Below, in pieces: positions 42,150 to 53,148 of a DNA stretch of 64,000 bases. Both the position numbers and the translations under genes were made by a program. The number at the start of each line of letters is the position of its first letter. Positions within the stretch are counted from its first letter, which is position 1. The stretch is from Papiliotrema nemorosa (taxonomy: Eukaryota > Basidiomycota > Tremellomycetes > Tremellales > Rhynchogastremaceae), in NCBI GenBank assembly GCA_032158125.1, contig JASKOT010000028.1, positions 124,001 through 188,000 on the forward strand, given 5' to 3'. The notes beneath the pieces were generated by a model. That model saw only the letters and a list, made by a program, of their open reading frames with translations. It was not told the DNA's origin and made no database searches.

Positions 42150-44081
42150 ATGACCTCCAAATCCGCCAGTCAGGCCGAGTATACCGCCGCAGACCTGGAC
42201 GAAGCTTCCCTCCAGTGGTTGGATAAGTACGATGCTGTGTCCGTCACAGCTTCCATTTGCGTAAATGGCGATGGGCATGTCGAGATTCTCTTTGATTTCG
42301 GCGATGATGAGGATCGCAAGGCTCCATCGGTGGCTAGTTGGGCACTGACAAAGCACAAGGCTGAGGGTTTCGAAGTGAGAGACCTCATCGATATTGGCTT
42401 GGATACCGCTTGGGGCAACAAGACTTGGGGCAACAAGGCCTCGGGTAGCAGCTTGATTGATAAGTCTCTCGCAGCGCTACTGTCAGCGTCCCAGAAAGCG
42501 TCCAACAGCTTCCGCTTGGCCAGTGAGAAGGTTGCGGTCTCGCTTTCCGCGGGAGGCTCGGGGTCAGGAAAGAAGAAGAAGATGAGCAAGTCCGCAGTGG
42601 AGAACCTGAAAGGTTTGTTGAGACAACGTGAAACCGCAAGAGCGGTGATGAACTCGATCGCAGGAACAGAGGAGAGTCTGGCTACCAAAATCAGTGCCCA
42701 CCTGCAGCAGCTCTACCAAGATTGGATGACCGGTGATCCGACGCAGATTTACCGCGAGTCGGGTCAGCTGCACCATCTCAATCTGAATCAACGCGAGATT
42801 CATCTCGCAGACGCACTCCGAAGTCGAGTCGCCACTGACTTTCGAAACAAGACTACTCTTTTGCTTTTGGCGGAATGGAACTGCTCGACGGATCAGGATG
42901 CCATTGGTGATATCGAGGCGCAGATCCATGAATCTGTGCGGTCAGCTCGACATGCCGATAAAGATTTCGCTTCCTTGCAGCGTGGTGCGGAGGATTTCGC
43001 CCAGGAAAAGGGAATCAAGCTAATTCGACCTATCACGACGATGACTCATCCACTCATGATTCAGATGGACAGTATCCAGCACGCTATGCAGGGTCGAATG
43101 ATCAGTCAGGATCAAAGTGGCGCCGAGTCGATCCAACATGACGATGATTTTCGAGATGCTGCTTCGGTCACGACGCTCGGTGAGGAGGAGGATCAACTTC
43201 CCGCAGCGGAGACATTCGTGGTCGAGGGTCTACTGCAACCGCATATGCGGGACTGTGATGTGAACTTTGCAGTCAACAACGACGCCCAAGAGCCATCCAT
43301 CTGCGCTATCGTACGAGCAGGAGATACCGCCGACCTCCATTGGACCATCTCCCCTGGGGGCGAGGAGAAGATCACGTCGCTTGCCGAGACTGAACCTGAG
43401 CAGCTGGTCGCCATGGAACGGCGACTCTTGAGAACGTTTGCTGACGATATACACAAGGCAAGAGAGACAGTGCACGACGCTCTTCGCACTGCCGCCTCGT
43501 CGGGATTGGAACTGGATGTCAGGAAGTTGGCCGATTCCATTGACCTGCACGACCGATTGCACGGTGCTTTTCATAGCTTCAACGCGGCAATGGGGGAAAT
43601 TTGGACAGACAAGGTCAAGATCTTCCAAGAGGAAGAGACCAAGAGACAAGGCTTCGTGGATGAGATCAAGTTGCAGGGCGGACATGATCTCGAGCGACTG
43701 ACTTTGACGCTTGCCACGCAAGAATCAATGATGGCCAATCCTGAGCCATGGGCGAGGATCTCAACGATGACCCGAATGCTTGAGGCGAGTGGCATGGATC
43801 TGCTTACCAAGCCTCTGTCTGACGCTGACGAAAACGCGCTTGTCGAACTACAAAGCGACGCGCAGAGTTCAGTCAACCGTAGCGCGGTCGACAATCGTCA
43901 ATTCTGGACGCAACGCAAGGGCGCATGGCAGGATGATGCTTTCAAGAGTCTCGCCGATTGCCTCACCGTCAAGGAGCTCCGAGACATGGTCATGTCGGCC
44001 ATGATTACCGCGGGGACATCTGGACGAGATCTCGCCGCAGAGTACCATTCGAAGATCCCACCGGAGGGCGAAGAAGCGTGA
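42150..44081 (+). CDS. Large intronless helical protein of unknown family, tandem copy 2
   Basis: Not recognised. Single exon of 643 residues from the ATG at 42150 (MTSKSASQAEYTAADLDE), chosen because the in-frame ATG at 42087 would add a low-quality 21-residue extension. An N-terminal beta-like module (VSVTASICVNGDGHVEILFD followed by FGDDED) matches copy 1 in position and in the DGxV...FG pattern. A Ser/Gly/Lys linker (SAGGSGSGKKKKMSKSAVEN) and helices follow. A second beta-like module (SICAIVRAGDTADLHWTISP) is followed by helices including ERRLLRTFADDIHKARETVH and DRLHGAFHSFNAAMGEIW. MMANPEPWARISTMTRM aligns with the PEPW motif of copy 1. The end is AEYHSKIPPEGEEA. No signal, membrane span or catalytic motif is visible. 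The family and function are unknown. Confidence 0.75.
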   Translation: MTSKSASQAEYTAADLDEASLQWLDKYDAVSVTASICVNGDGHVEILFDFGDDEDRKAPSVASWALTKHKAEGFEVRDLIDIGLDTAWGNKTWGNKASGSSLIDKSLAALLSASQKASNSFRLASEKVAVSLSAGGSGSGKKKKMSKSAVENLKGLLRQRETARAVMNSIAGTEESLATKISAHLQQLYQDWMTGDPTQIYRESGQLHHLNLNQREIHLADALRSRVATDFRNKTTLLLLAEWNCSTDQDAIGDIEAQIHESVRSARHADKDFASLQRGAEDFAQEKGIKLIRPITTMTHPLMIQMDSIQHAMQGRMISQDQSGAESIQHDDDFRDAASVTTLGEEEDQLPAAETFVVEGLLQPHMRDCDVNFAVNNDAQEPSICAIVRAGDTADLHWTISPGGEEKITSLAETEPEQLVAMERRLLRTFADDIHKARETVHDALRTAASSGLELDVRKLADSIDLHDRLHGAFHSFNAAMGEIWTDKVKIFQEEETKRQGFVDEIKLQGGHDLERLTLTLATQESMMANPEPWARISTMTRMLEASGMDLLTKPLSDADENALVELQSDAQSSVNRSAVDNRQFWTQRKGAWQDDAFKSLADCLTVKELRDMVMSAMITAGTSGRDLAAEYHSKIPPEGEEA

Positions 44082-44174
44082 TGGTCAGACGGGATTGAGG
44101 GCGAAAAGGATAGACGTGATATGCGGTACATGACAATGCAGGGTGATACACGGGATCCTGCGGCTCACACTGTG

Positions 44175-47100
44175 TCATAATCGTTTGCCCCAAGACCCGT
44201 CATTCTCCGCCAACGGCCCCATCGGTCCCCATCGATCTTTTTCTCCGATGGCCTTTCCCCCACTTCTCTTCTTTGCATGACCTGATCCTCCATGCCGGCT
44301 GTCCACACTGGAAGACACCGAATCTCCGGTATTTGGCGCCCGACCTGGTGTTTTGGGAGACTCTATCGGGACAAAGGATCCAATCTCGTATCCTCCATTC
44401 TGCTGAGCATAACGAACCGGCGCGGGCTCTGAGGGTGAATACTGCCTTTGATTCAGCGGAGACGAATGATATCCGTTGGACCGATGATTAGGCCCATCGT
44501 CCCAGCCCGAGTCGAGAATGGCGGCCATCTCGTCTTGACCCAGCGTTTGACCGCCGGGTCCAGGACCGTCGGCTGGAAGGGCTATAGGCGGGGGTGGGAA
44601 CGCAGGGTTGTTTTCATTGTACTGGACATTAGCTCTCGTGTCGGAGACGAGTGAGACTCAAACATACACCTCCGATATCTGCACCCCACACATCGTCCTC
44701 GGAAGAAAATACACTGCCCGCATCCGATTCGTATTCGCTTCGCGTCCAGGCGCCTGGTGCGCCGGGAGCAAGCAGATCGTCTCCGTGGAAACCTTGACCA
44801 TACTGCCTCTCCATGTCCTTTCTCCTCTTTTCTTCCCGCCGCAACTTTCGAAGACGACTCCTCTCCCAGTCTTCCCATCTTCGCAGGGGTATGGTGGTTC
44901 CGTCAAAGACAGCCGTCTTGTCGTCGTGCCCTTTGGACCGCACTTCGCCCTCGACTCGTCTGCATGTCAGTATAGTGTTGTAATTTGCGCTTCATCACGT
45001 ACCTGGTCTCACCCCACGAGAAATCATCGAAATGCCAAAAAGAGTAGACGGGTAGGACAAAGTTCCATATTGGCAGCGCAAACAGGTAGACGACCATCCA
45101 CGCGACGTAGATGACCTTTCGCGTAGTGATGAGGATGAGGATAGCCGGCAGACCGAGGACCGCTGCGAGCAGCATGAGCGGGATGGCTTCCTCGAACGAG
45201 GTCGGCGGAGTGATGATAGAGTTGACGATGAGCGCTCCAGTGAGACAAATAGCGACAGGCAGGACCACCGTACCGACCAGGTCCATGAAGACGACAAACT
45301 GCATGGAAAAGCAAAAGGTTCCGCAAAGATTTCGCACTCGAACCAATTCCATCAGATTATGCACCGTTGAATTGATCCACCGTCGTCGCTGCGACAGGAG
45401 CACCGAAAAGGTGTCGGGTGCGACGGTCCGACATCTCGCCTGTGGGAGAAAGATGTTTTTGCGTCTAGGGAAGGCGCGGAGCATGATGGTCGATAGGAAT
45501 CGATCTTCACCCAAGAGTAGTAGGTTCTTTTGATGCAGAGTGTGAACCTCTGATTGGGAGTATTCTCGCACAATCTCGGGTTTGACCAGGATAGGGACCC
45601 AATCATTGTCGGCGTCCTTTCGCGCCTTGATCCTGTACATTGAGAAACACCCAGGGAGACAGGTGACACCGCCAAAGACCGACTCGAACGCCTTGACGTG
45701 GTGATGGGATATAAAGTACTCGTAGACCTGGATGGCGGTCACCCATGATTGCCGCTTGTTGGCGATTCTGGTCTCTCCGCAAACGCCCATGATCATATTG
45801 TCAGCGTGCATGCAGTTGACCAGGTGTTTGAGTGAGTCGGGATAAATTTTGGTATCGGCATCGACCTGTACATGAGCTTGCTTTGTCGATGAGGATGGAT
45901 CAGATAGGAACGCACCATGAGCACCGTCTCGAAATAATCCGGTGTGACGCCCATGAGCGTTTGGATCTTTCGAAAGAGGTCATAGTCCACTGGGGACATC
46001 CGATCGTTGTAGGTGACTCTTGAGAAAAAGTTCATCAAGATCAACTGGGAGTCCCGTTTTCCTCGATTTCCCGGCTTCTTGTCCTTTGCCTCGCCAGGCA
46101 TACCGCATTTCACGACGATGATTGTCGGAGTCCGGTGTCCATTTTTGGAGACGTAATGTCCCGCATAGATCATTGCGCGGTTCTCCCTCTTGGCTCCAGA
46201 TCCGACGGCGATGTAGCCCATTGGCATTGGATTCCCAAATCGGGGATCTGCATCGAGCATGCTCACACAAATATCTGGTGTGGACATTTTCTCTCCTTGA
46301 CCGGTGATCATACCGTCGCACACGATCCATATGAGCTTCCGCTTGTCAGAGTAATTTGTCGCGGCAATCGACTCGACGGTGCCGCGGACAGAATCTTCTC
46401 CCTCGGAGTAACAAGTGACGAGACAGACGGTGAAAAGTTCCGCGCCGATGCGTGACAACGAGATCAGGGGTTCCGGTGCTTGCCCATTGGCCGGCGAGTT
46501 TTGACGCGGCTTGCCGAGCTTGTTGGTTTTTTTGCTATCCGCCCAAGGAGCTGTACCTGTGCGATTGTAGACGGAAATATTGGCTCCCTCTGGCATGACC
46601 GCCGGCGAGATGGCCGTCCTCGCGAGGTCTTTAGGTGGTCGGACCAGTTTCGCCGACAGGAACCAATTGAAGACGCAAGCCATGGCAAATCGAGCCAGCA
46701 CGACCGCGAGGATGACGACCAATGATGCGTAGAGGAAGAGGTTTGCGACAAAGCAACCCGGTGTGATTCTGTCGATCCGGCCGGCCGCATACCTTGTCTG
46801 AAGGCAATCAATCGCTTTTCGGGGTGTATCTCGATTATAGAATAGCCTCGTAGCGTCCTTGCCAGAGGACGACTGGTTTGAGATGACTTGGCGAATGACA
46901 AAATCGACCTCGTCTCCTTCGATTGGCTTTGGGTTTGATTGGAGATATGGGCCCATGTTGAGAACGACTCCGTCGATCACCATATAATCGTGCAGCATGG
47001 CTACTTGACCCCACGAGTACCCCTCTTGAAGACTGGTGTTCTGTATCCTGAGCGCCTCGAATGTGGACTCTCCAAGCTGTTTCAAAGGGCAGGAAGAGGT

Positions 47101-47774
47101 GTCGGTGGTGTTGCAGTAGGGTGTCGATGCGAATCGGGCAGATGAGGTACATGCAGGGTAGTCGGAAGCCGTCCGAGTGAAGAGGGAAGTTATGTCTTGA
47201 CCTGGGAGCAAGGCCGAAATTTTGTAGAAATCCACATTCTGCTGAGTTACGGATGTCGAGACGTTGAACACCCAGCCGTGTATGCTCAGCGTCACTGATC
47301 TTCAGCAAAACTGGGTAGATGACAGCACTCACAATCGTCCTGACCTAATCGACGATACACATTGTTTCCAGTCTCATCTCCTGGGCACAGGGCACGCTGC
47401 AGACCCATTGTTGCGAAACCGACCACCGCGCCCATCAGAATGGCGATCCAACACAGGGTAAACTTCTCCCTCCATGCCTGTCTGCTCTGCTTCTCTTTGA
47501 TTCCAAACATCTTTAACAATCCGGGCGGTGCCCAAAAGGTCGTGGCGTAGGACCAGATGACCCACCAATCCCACCGCCTCGTGCTGCCTGTCGGTGAGGA
47601 AGCGTCAAAGTCTGCTGCCTGAGGCGCAATGAGCGGTGCAGGGACGACATGGCGTTCTGGTCGAGTCAGAGTCTTGCCTCGTTTGAGGGATGGCCCTCGA
47701 GTCGGCACTCGATTGGGAAGGGGTTTAGCCGTTGTGAACGGGAGCGGCACATCGTCGAACGTCCGGGCGGGCAT
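44175..47774 (-). CDS. Chitin synthase, class IV (Chs3-like)
   Basis: Plasma-membrane processive glycosyltransferase polymerising N-acetylglucosamine from UDP-GlcNAc. Start at 47774 ([20 protein letters not shown]), stop at 44175, about 1,120 residues in six or so exons. Two early membrane segments ([40 protein letters not shown]) flank a Cys-rich luminal domain. The GT2 domain contains [35 protein letters not shown] and [19 protein letters not shown] (DxD, split by an intron). It also has [35 protein letters not shown] and the product-binding [20 protein letters not shown]. Cytoplasmic-facing C-terminal membrane spans end in [21 protein letters not shown] disordered tail ends [10 protein letters not shown]. 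No myosin motor is present, so it is class IV rather than V/VII. Catalytic motifs are intact. Confidence 0.95.
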
Positions 47775-48654
47775 CGCAGCGGTATGTCGGAGGGGAGGTC
47801 TGGCGGATGGGAGACAAGGGGTTATCTGTGCGACAAAGTGTGATTCATGTGCCTACGGGTGCCCAGCACCTGCTTGGGAGCTCAAGGGGTGTGCCAAGTG
47901 AGGGTGCTAGTGATCAGGTCGACAGAACTGCCTGAAGATGTTGAGATGGGCGAAAGGATGCGTGCCAGCACGGTTCGCCTGCCCCGTCGTCAAGCGTTTC
48001 GGATAGAGCGTGAAGAAGCGTGACAAACGCTGTGTATGTCGAGATGCGGATCGTGAGCCGTTTAGGAGTCGTCAAGGCAATGTGAGCGATCAGAGGGGTA
48101 TGTGTCGAGGACGGAAGGGACCTGGTCAAGGTATGAGGACAAGTGAGAAATAGTGTACAATGAATCAAGGAATCTCAAAACGCGTCGAGCTATCCCTGAA
48201 TATCTGCACCCTCTTTCCCGTCGACTAGTCTCAAATAGCTCGACAGGTCTGAGGTTAGAGGTGTAACTGTAGCAGTCATGTCTAGCTGCGACAACGAGGC
48301 CATCTATGCGTACATGCAAAGGTGCCAGGGGGACCATTGACACTGTGATATATTGGTGAAGGCTGCAGCCGAGACAGACGCGTCGAAGGGGGTTTTGCGG
48401 GGCTTCGCCCTATTCCATTCAGTCCATCTCGAAGCTTCAGGCCCACGAATTCAGTGGATATCAGGGCCACTCATGCCTTCCTTGCCATTGCATGTGCATG
48501 CATGACCACTGAGTGCGCTGAAGCGAGTATAGACAGCAGGCAGATCGCCATTTCGCCACCCAACATATGGACGCGGGTGGCAACCCCCCTATCCGCTGCG
48601 CGACGTCATGACAGCTGCTTCGACACATGTCGGTTCTCCCACTCACCCATCGAC
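47775..48654. other. Divergent intergenic region (chitin synthase / FIT2)
   Basis: About 880 bases. Short frames on both strands lack coding character. An in-frame ATG at 48454 would extend the FIT2 gene by 67 residues of non-conserved, Cys-rich sequence, which I take as leader. No TATA box or repeat was recognised. Confidence 0.4.
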
Positions 48655-49968
48655 ATGTCCACCCCACGTATAGTCACGTCCCCAGCGACACCTACCAAGA
48701 CACACGCAAAGAGGGGATCCATCGCTTCACCCATTTCACCGATACTGACCTCACCTACGGCGCGGAAAATGTCCACTAGCTCGACACCTCAGCACACCAA
48801 GCCACTACCGTTTTCCCCTAAATCAGTCGTACCTGCAGATCCAGCATCACATCCTCAGCTGTTCATCGCCGGTATAGTCTCGACCGTGGTTCTCACTGGA
48901 ACCATGTACTCGATCTTTTACGACACATCACTCAACACCTCTGTCGCCTCGCTCTTGCCTGAACGATCCGCATATCTCGCCCGAAAGTCGAATGTGCTCA
49001 ATCAATGGTTTGTCAAGAAATCCTGGGGATGGACAAGTTTGGCGTTTATGGCGCATTGGATCTCTTCACCACCTAGCGTGACCTCTCGTCAACGACGTTT
49101 GGCATCATTCGTGCTCGCTACCCTCGTTTGGCTCGCCTTTGCTGGCTGGTTCTTTGGCGCATCGCTCAATCATCGAGTCATCTCCCTTTCAGGAGGAACG
49201 TGCGCTTTATCACTGCCGAAAGAATGGGGAGTGCATGCCAGACATCTGGAGAAGATTGCTACCGGACCTCGAAAACCCGTTACATGGGGAGATCACGTTC
49301 TCCTGCCGGTCCCACACCAATTTTGCGACGGCACGGCCTCTGCCACACCGAAGAATATGCCGGAACTGTATAGTCTATTAAAGGAGCTAGGAGTGGGAGC
49401 AGCGACCAATGGATTGGGTAGAGCGAGGTGGCATGCCGGATTCGACATTTCAGGCCATACATTCCTGCTCACCCTTTCTTCTCTCATCCTGGCTCGAGAA
49501 TTGGCACCAAGCTGGAGAATAACGTTCGGGAAGCGAGTCGTCCGGCCCGACTCTTCAGTCGTGTCCGATGTGGGCACGATAGGCAGAGGGGGTTCAGTGA
49601 ATCAAGTCGCGACGTTGCTGGGGAGCGCCCTCATCGGGCTGTGGACTTTTATGTTGGGCGTCACGGCTGTCTACTTTCACAATCCTCCTGAAAAGGTGTC
49701 AGGTCTAGGTAGGGTCTCATTCTGCTCGTCCATCACGGTCTATCGCTGATCACCAGCTCTCGGCTTGCTGGCTTCCGGCCTCATATTTCTCATCACCAGC
49801 GCTTCGTCCAACAACCTGGATATACCTTTACCGCCAATATCACTTGCTTCATCTGCCACAGGGGACGACGAGAACGCGGCGAGAAGAGGCGCTGTCGTCG
49901 ACGAGGGGGTTATCGTCGATGACGAAGACGAGTCTTCTGAGTCATTGGAGAGCAAGAAGACAAAGTGA
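48655..49968 (+). CDS. FIT2/Scs3-family acyl-CoA diphosphatase (lipid-droplet biogenesis)
   Basis: ER membrane protein of the FITM family, which cleaves acyl-CoA and supports lipid-droplet formation and ER homeostasis. The start is the ATG at 48655 (MSTPRIVTSPATPTKTHAKR) after a C-rich leader. One intron near the 3' end (donor GTAGGG after VSGL) joins to ALGLLASGLIFLITSASSNN; stop at 49966-49968. Features are an early membrane helix (LFIAGIVSTVVLTGTMYSIF), VLNQWFVKKSWGWTSLAFM, a helix FVLATLVWLAFAGWFFGASL, and the family signature WHAGFDISGHTFLLTLSSLI with the catalytic His. VTAVYFHNPPEKVSG contains the second conserved His. The C-terminal tail is acidic (VDEGVIVDDEDESSESLE). About 375 residues, normal for fungal Scs3-like proteins. 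Confidence 0.92.
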
Positions 49969-50177
49969 TTGCGATGTACGAGTATGGATCGGCGTGGACC
50001 CGCAGAGATCCGACCTTTTATTTGCAGAATGAGCCAGGCCGCACGCTCTCGAAGAAAGGCTTGACCTCCTCACATTGAAGCTTTCAAAGCAGCCTGAGCT
50101 CTTTGCCCAAACTAACCAAACTGGGATGTGATCCCGGGTGAAGTCTGCTCCTCCAGATCATCAAGTCGGCACAACAC

Positions 50178-52921
50178 TCAGACGGGTCCGAGTGCATCGC
50201 CGAACAACCAGGGGAACGGGAATCCGTTGTTGTCATTTGTCGATTCGAGGTTGAGTAGATTTTCCATCTCGCGCAGAGAAGAGTCGCCCATATTGACGCC
50301 CTCGTCTCCTGTCAAGCCCGGATTGCTAAAGGAATTGCGTCTTGAATTGGAAGCGAGGAAAGATTGTAGTCGAGCCACGGGGTCTTCGATGGGCGGCGGG
50401 AACTGGCTGGGTGAGGTGTCGGATTGAACTTCAAGCAGGCGATCATTGGGCGATTGAATGTTGGCATCCGCATGTCGAGCCAGGGACAACTCGAACCGCC
50501 AGAAAGACTCGTTGAAATCAAACTCGGCGTCCACATTTGCAAGGCGGTGTACCTTTCTGCCGCATCAGCTCGTACAGCACATTGTCACTCACTTGAGTAC
50601 CGCCATGACGTCTTCGTTGGTGAGATTGTCTGAATATCCCAGCCGGATCATACGATTGACAGCCTCGGGGAGCTGTCATGAGCTGTCAAGCCCTGCGATC
50701 TCGTATAATTACTCACAATAAGAGCGACAAGCTCGCTTGTGTGAGAGAGGTTTCTGACGACGTGCAACAGAGGACGAAGGCAGACCGCGACCTCCCCGCG
50801 AGAGATGGTCACCTCCAGCTGCTCTACTGACTGCCGCATGGGTTGGAAGAGCAAAACTTGTGTCAGCGTCCACACGCCAGGCTCGACCTACTTTCAATGG
50901 CATTGTAGGCATGCATTGCCATTTGGGGATCAAGGATGACTTGATGGTGCTCTGCATCCGCAAAGATTACACTTAGTTGCCGAGCGTCCTGTATCAAACG
51001 ATTTCTTTCGGTCGGGATGTTCTCTACGCCTTGTGGAATGTGCGGAGCCGCGAGGATGCGGAGAAGTGAGATGTGGCGGGAGCAATTGTTGCGCATCACA
51101 TGTAGGTGCACCAACATGGGGCGTTGATCCCTATAGGCATGGTACTGTACACGATTGTACGACATTTCCGGGGGCAGTGTGTCGAGCGCAACCTTTGCTC
51201 GTGACTCGGCATCGGCGACGATTTTGGGAATGTCCGCCTCGTCGACCAACTTCCGCTGGATTCTTGAGTGCGCATCGGCTAGGAACTGTCTAGCGTGCAT
51301 GGCGCGGAGAAGGTGCGCTGGTAGACCCAGGGTATGGGAAGGTGTCTTGCGTATCAGTGGCTCGGTAGGTATCGTTTGGTGCAACATGAAGGGTCGCTCA
51401 TCACAGGGAAGCTGGATCGTCATGGCGCCTTCCCAAATTGTTGAAAATCCGAAATTGCCTCCATCAATCGTCGCGTCCAGGAACCAGACTGCCCAGGCCA
51501 GACGACGGAGACTCTCGACGCTGAGGAGTGGCTTGAGATGAGGGTGAGGCGTCTCGTCTAGCACATGCAGACGGAGAAAAGTCATCATGCTGTGGGATCA
51601 GCAGAAGCGCAAAGAGGAGTCAGCCACTCACCGGACGGCCATTCCCGCCATGATCCATCCTCGAGAGTATCTGCCCGCCTGAAAATCGTAATGATGGCAC
51701 AGGACTAGCTCCTCTTGATCAGCAGTGATCAGACTGCATGTCCAGTGAGGAGTTTAAATGTGGGCAACACAGGGGCGCCAAATTGAGGACAACACTCGGG
51801 AGAGCGGTCGTCACAGAGGATGCTTGCTGAGACTGCGAAGAGACGGAACATACCATGAGCTCCAGAGCGCCAAACTCGTTGAGGACAAGACTCAACACCT
51901 TGTCTCCGGCATCGGCGGCCCATCTATCCGCGAGCGCAAGTTGCGCCGAGCTGGGTGTATAGCTGCCAAAGCGCAGAGCACTAGCAGCCATCAACCTCGA
52001 CAAGGTCTCTGGTATTTTGCCTTGCTCGTATCGCTCCCAGAAATCCGGCTCGTGGATGAAACATAAGAACCCGAAATCTGCGCATCAGGGTGATTCTACC
52101 GGGAACTCACGGTGAACAGTCGAGAAGTACAGCTTGATGAGGTCCTTGATGTCGGGTTCGTCGGCTGCGTGGAATGGGCCTGAAGGCAAGCTGGAGATTG
52201 TGGTTCGGGGTGGGGGTGGGACGGCTGTGATGGGGTGCGGAGGGTGAAAGGCGGGATAGGAAGGGGCGGGTGGAAACGCGAAATCACTGGCGAATGTGGA
52301 AGCCGATGGAGCCGGGGCAACCGTGGGACCCGATTGAAATACGTCTGAAAAGGCAGGGAGGGGTATGCTGTCCGAGGATTCTGGAGGGGGAGGTCCTGGG
52401 ATAGGGGGCGAAGAGGATCGTCTCTCGGTCAAACTCAGTCTGGCACGCTCCGACCAAGTGCAGGGTTGCTGTCGAGCTTTGCATGCAGGGCATACATCGC
52501 CTGCTCCCCCCTCACATTTTGCCTGATCCTCAGCCTGAGTACACGGATCACAAGAACACCTTGACCTTTCTCTTCCGACACGCGTCGCAGCTTTGTATAG
52601 GTCGAGGGTTGCGCTGTTTGCGAGGGATGGTGACTGTGTTCACGTCGGGCCAAATGCACTCGAGCGATCGTTCCGTGCATCGTCCACAGGTTTCTCTCAC
52701 TTCGTCGCACTTGACCTGGAGCAGTCAGTGGACAGAACATGCCATTGACAGACCGGTGGGACAATGTCGTACCGAGGACGTACCCTGGTGTTGCGACAAG
52801 TCAGGCATCCTTTCCTACTCCGGTTCCTCGGGGTGTCATCGCCTTTCCCATGGTCCTTGAGTCCATCTGTGGGCAGCTGCAAAGGCTGCTCTCCATGTCG
52901 TGGGCTCGCGTCGAGGCTCAT
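50178..52921 (-). CDS. Fungal_trans regulator with two tandem Zn2Cys6 clusters
   Basis: Nuclear DNA-binding regulator. Start at the ATG at 52921 (MSLDASPRHGEQPLQLPTDG). The first cluster is CLTCRNTR|VKC, DEVRETC, GRC, TERSLEC (C-x2-C-x6-C-x6-C-x2-C-x6-C), interrupted by an intron. A second complete cluster follows after ~30 residues: CDACRKRK|AKC, EGGAGDVC, PAC, KARQQPC (C-x2-C-x6-C-x7-C-x2-C-x6-C), again split by an intron (43 nt). A Pro/Ser linker leads to the Fungal_trans (PF04082) middle-homology domain: DIKDLIKLYFSTVH, FGFLCFIHEPDFWERYE, SLRRLAWAVWFLDATIDGGN and MTIQLPCDERPFMLHQ. The C-terminus is acidic and Ser-rich and ends FPWLFGDALGPV, a possible activation region. The ATG is 227 bp from the divergent GH78 rhamnosidase gene, suggesting control of that cluster. 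Confidence 0.9.
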
Positions 52922-53148
52922 GTCACCGGCTGACAGGAGGAAGTGGATGTCTCTGGTTAAATTTGTCCGCGCCGTTCATGTGGCGGACGAGGCGGCTATT
53001 TTCCCCGATTGCTTTGCCAACCCGGACTTGACGGTTGCATTCTCCCGTAGTCCGGTCGAGGTGGCAGCTTGTCAAAGCAAGATGAGAATACATTCAGACT
53101 CTCTGACTCCCACATCCTGCACTGTAACAGTCACAAACAGCACTCGAG
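52922..53148. promoter_or_regulatory. Compact divergent promoter, regulator / GH78 rhamnosidase
   Basis: 227 bases between the two start codons, so both promoters overlap. It is rich in CGG/CCG triplets, the half-sites of Zn2Cys6 proteins. A clear inverted repeat, GTCCGC-N12-GCGGAC, lies at 52965-52988 and gives an everted CCG-N14-CGG pair. A further GTCCGGTC is at 53050-53057; the same octamer occurs in the GH3/transporter promoter at 60174-60181. Binding by the adjacent regulator is inference. Confidence 0.5.

Noticed and set aside
48454..48654. 67-residue N-terminal extension of the FIT2 gene
   Set aside because: In frame but Cys/His-rich and unlike the rest; the ATG at 48655 has better context and gives a normal-length protein.
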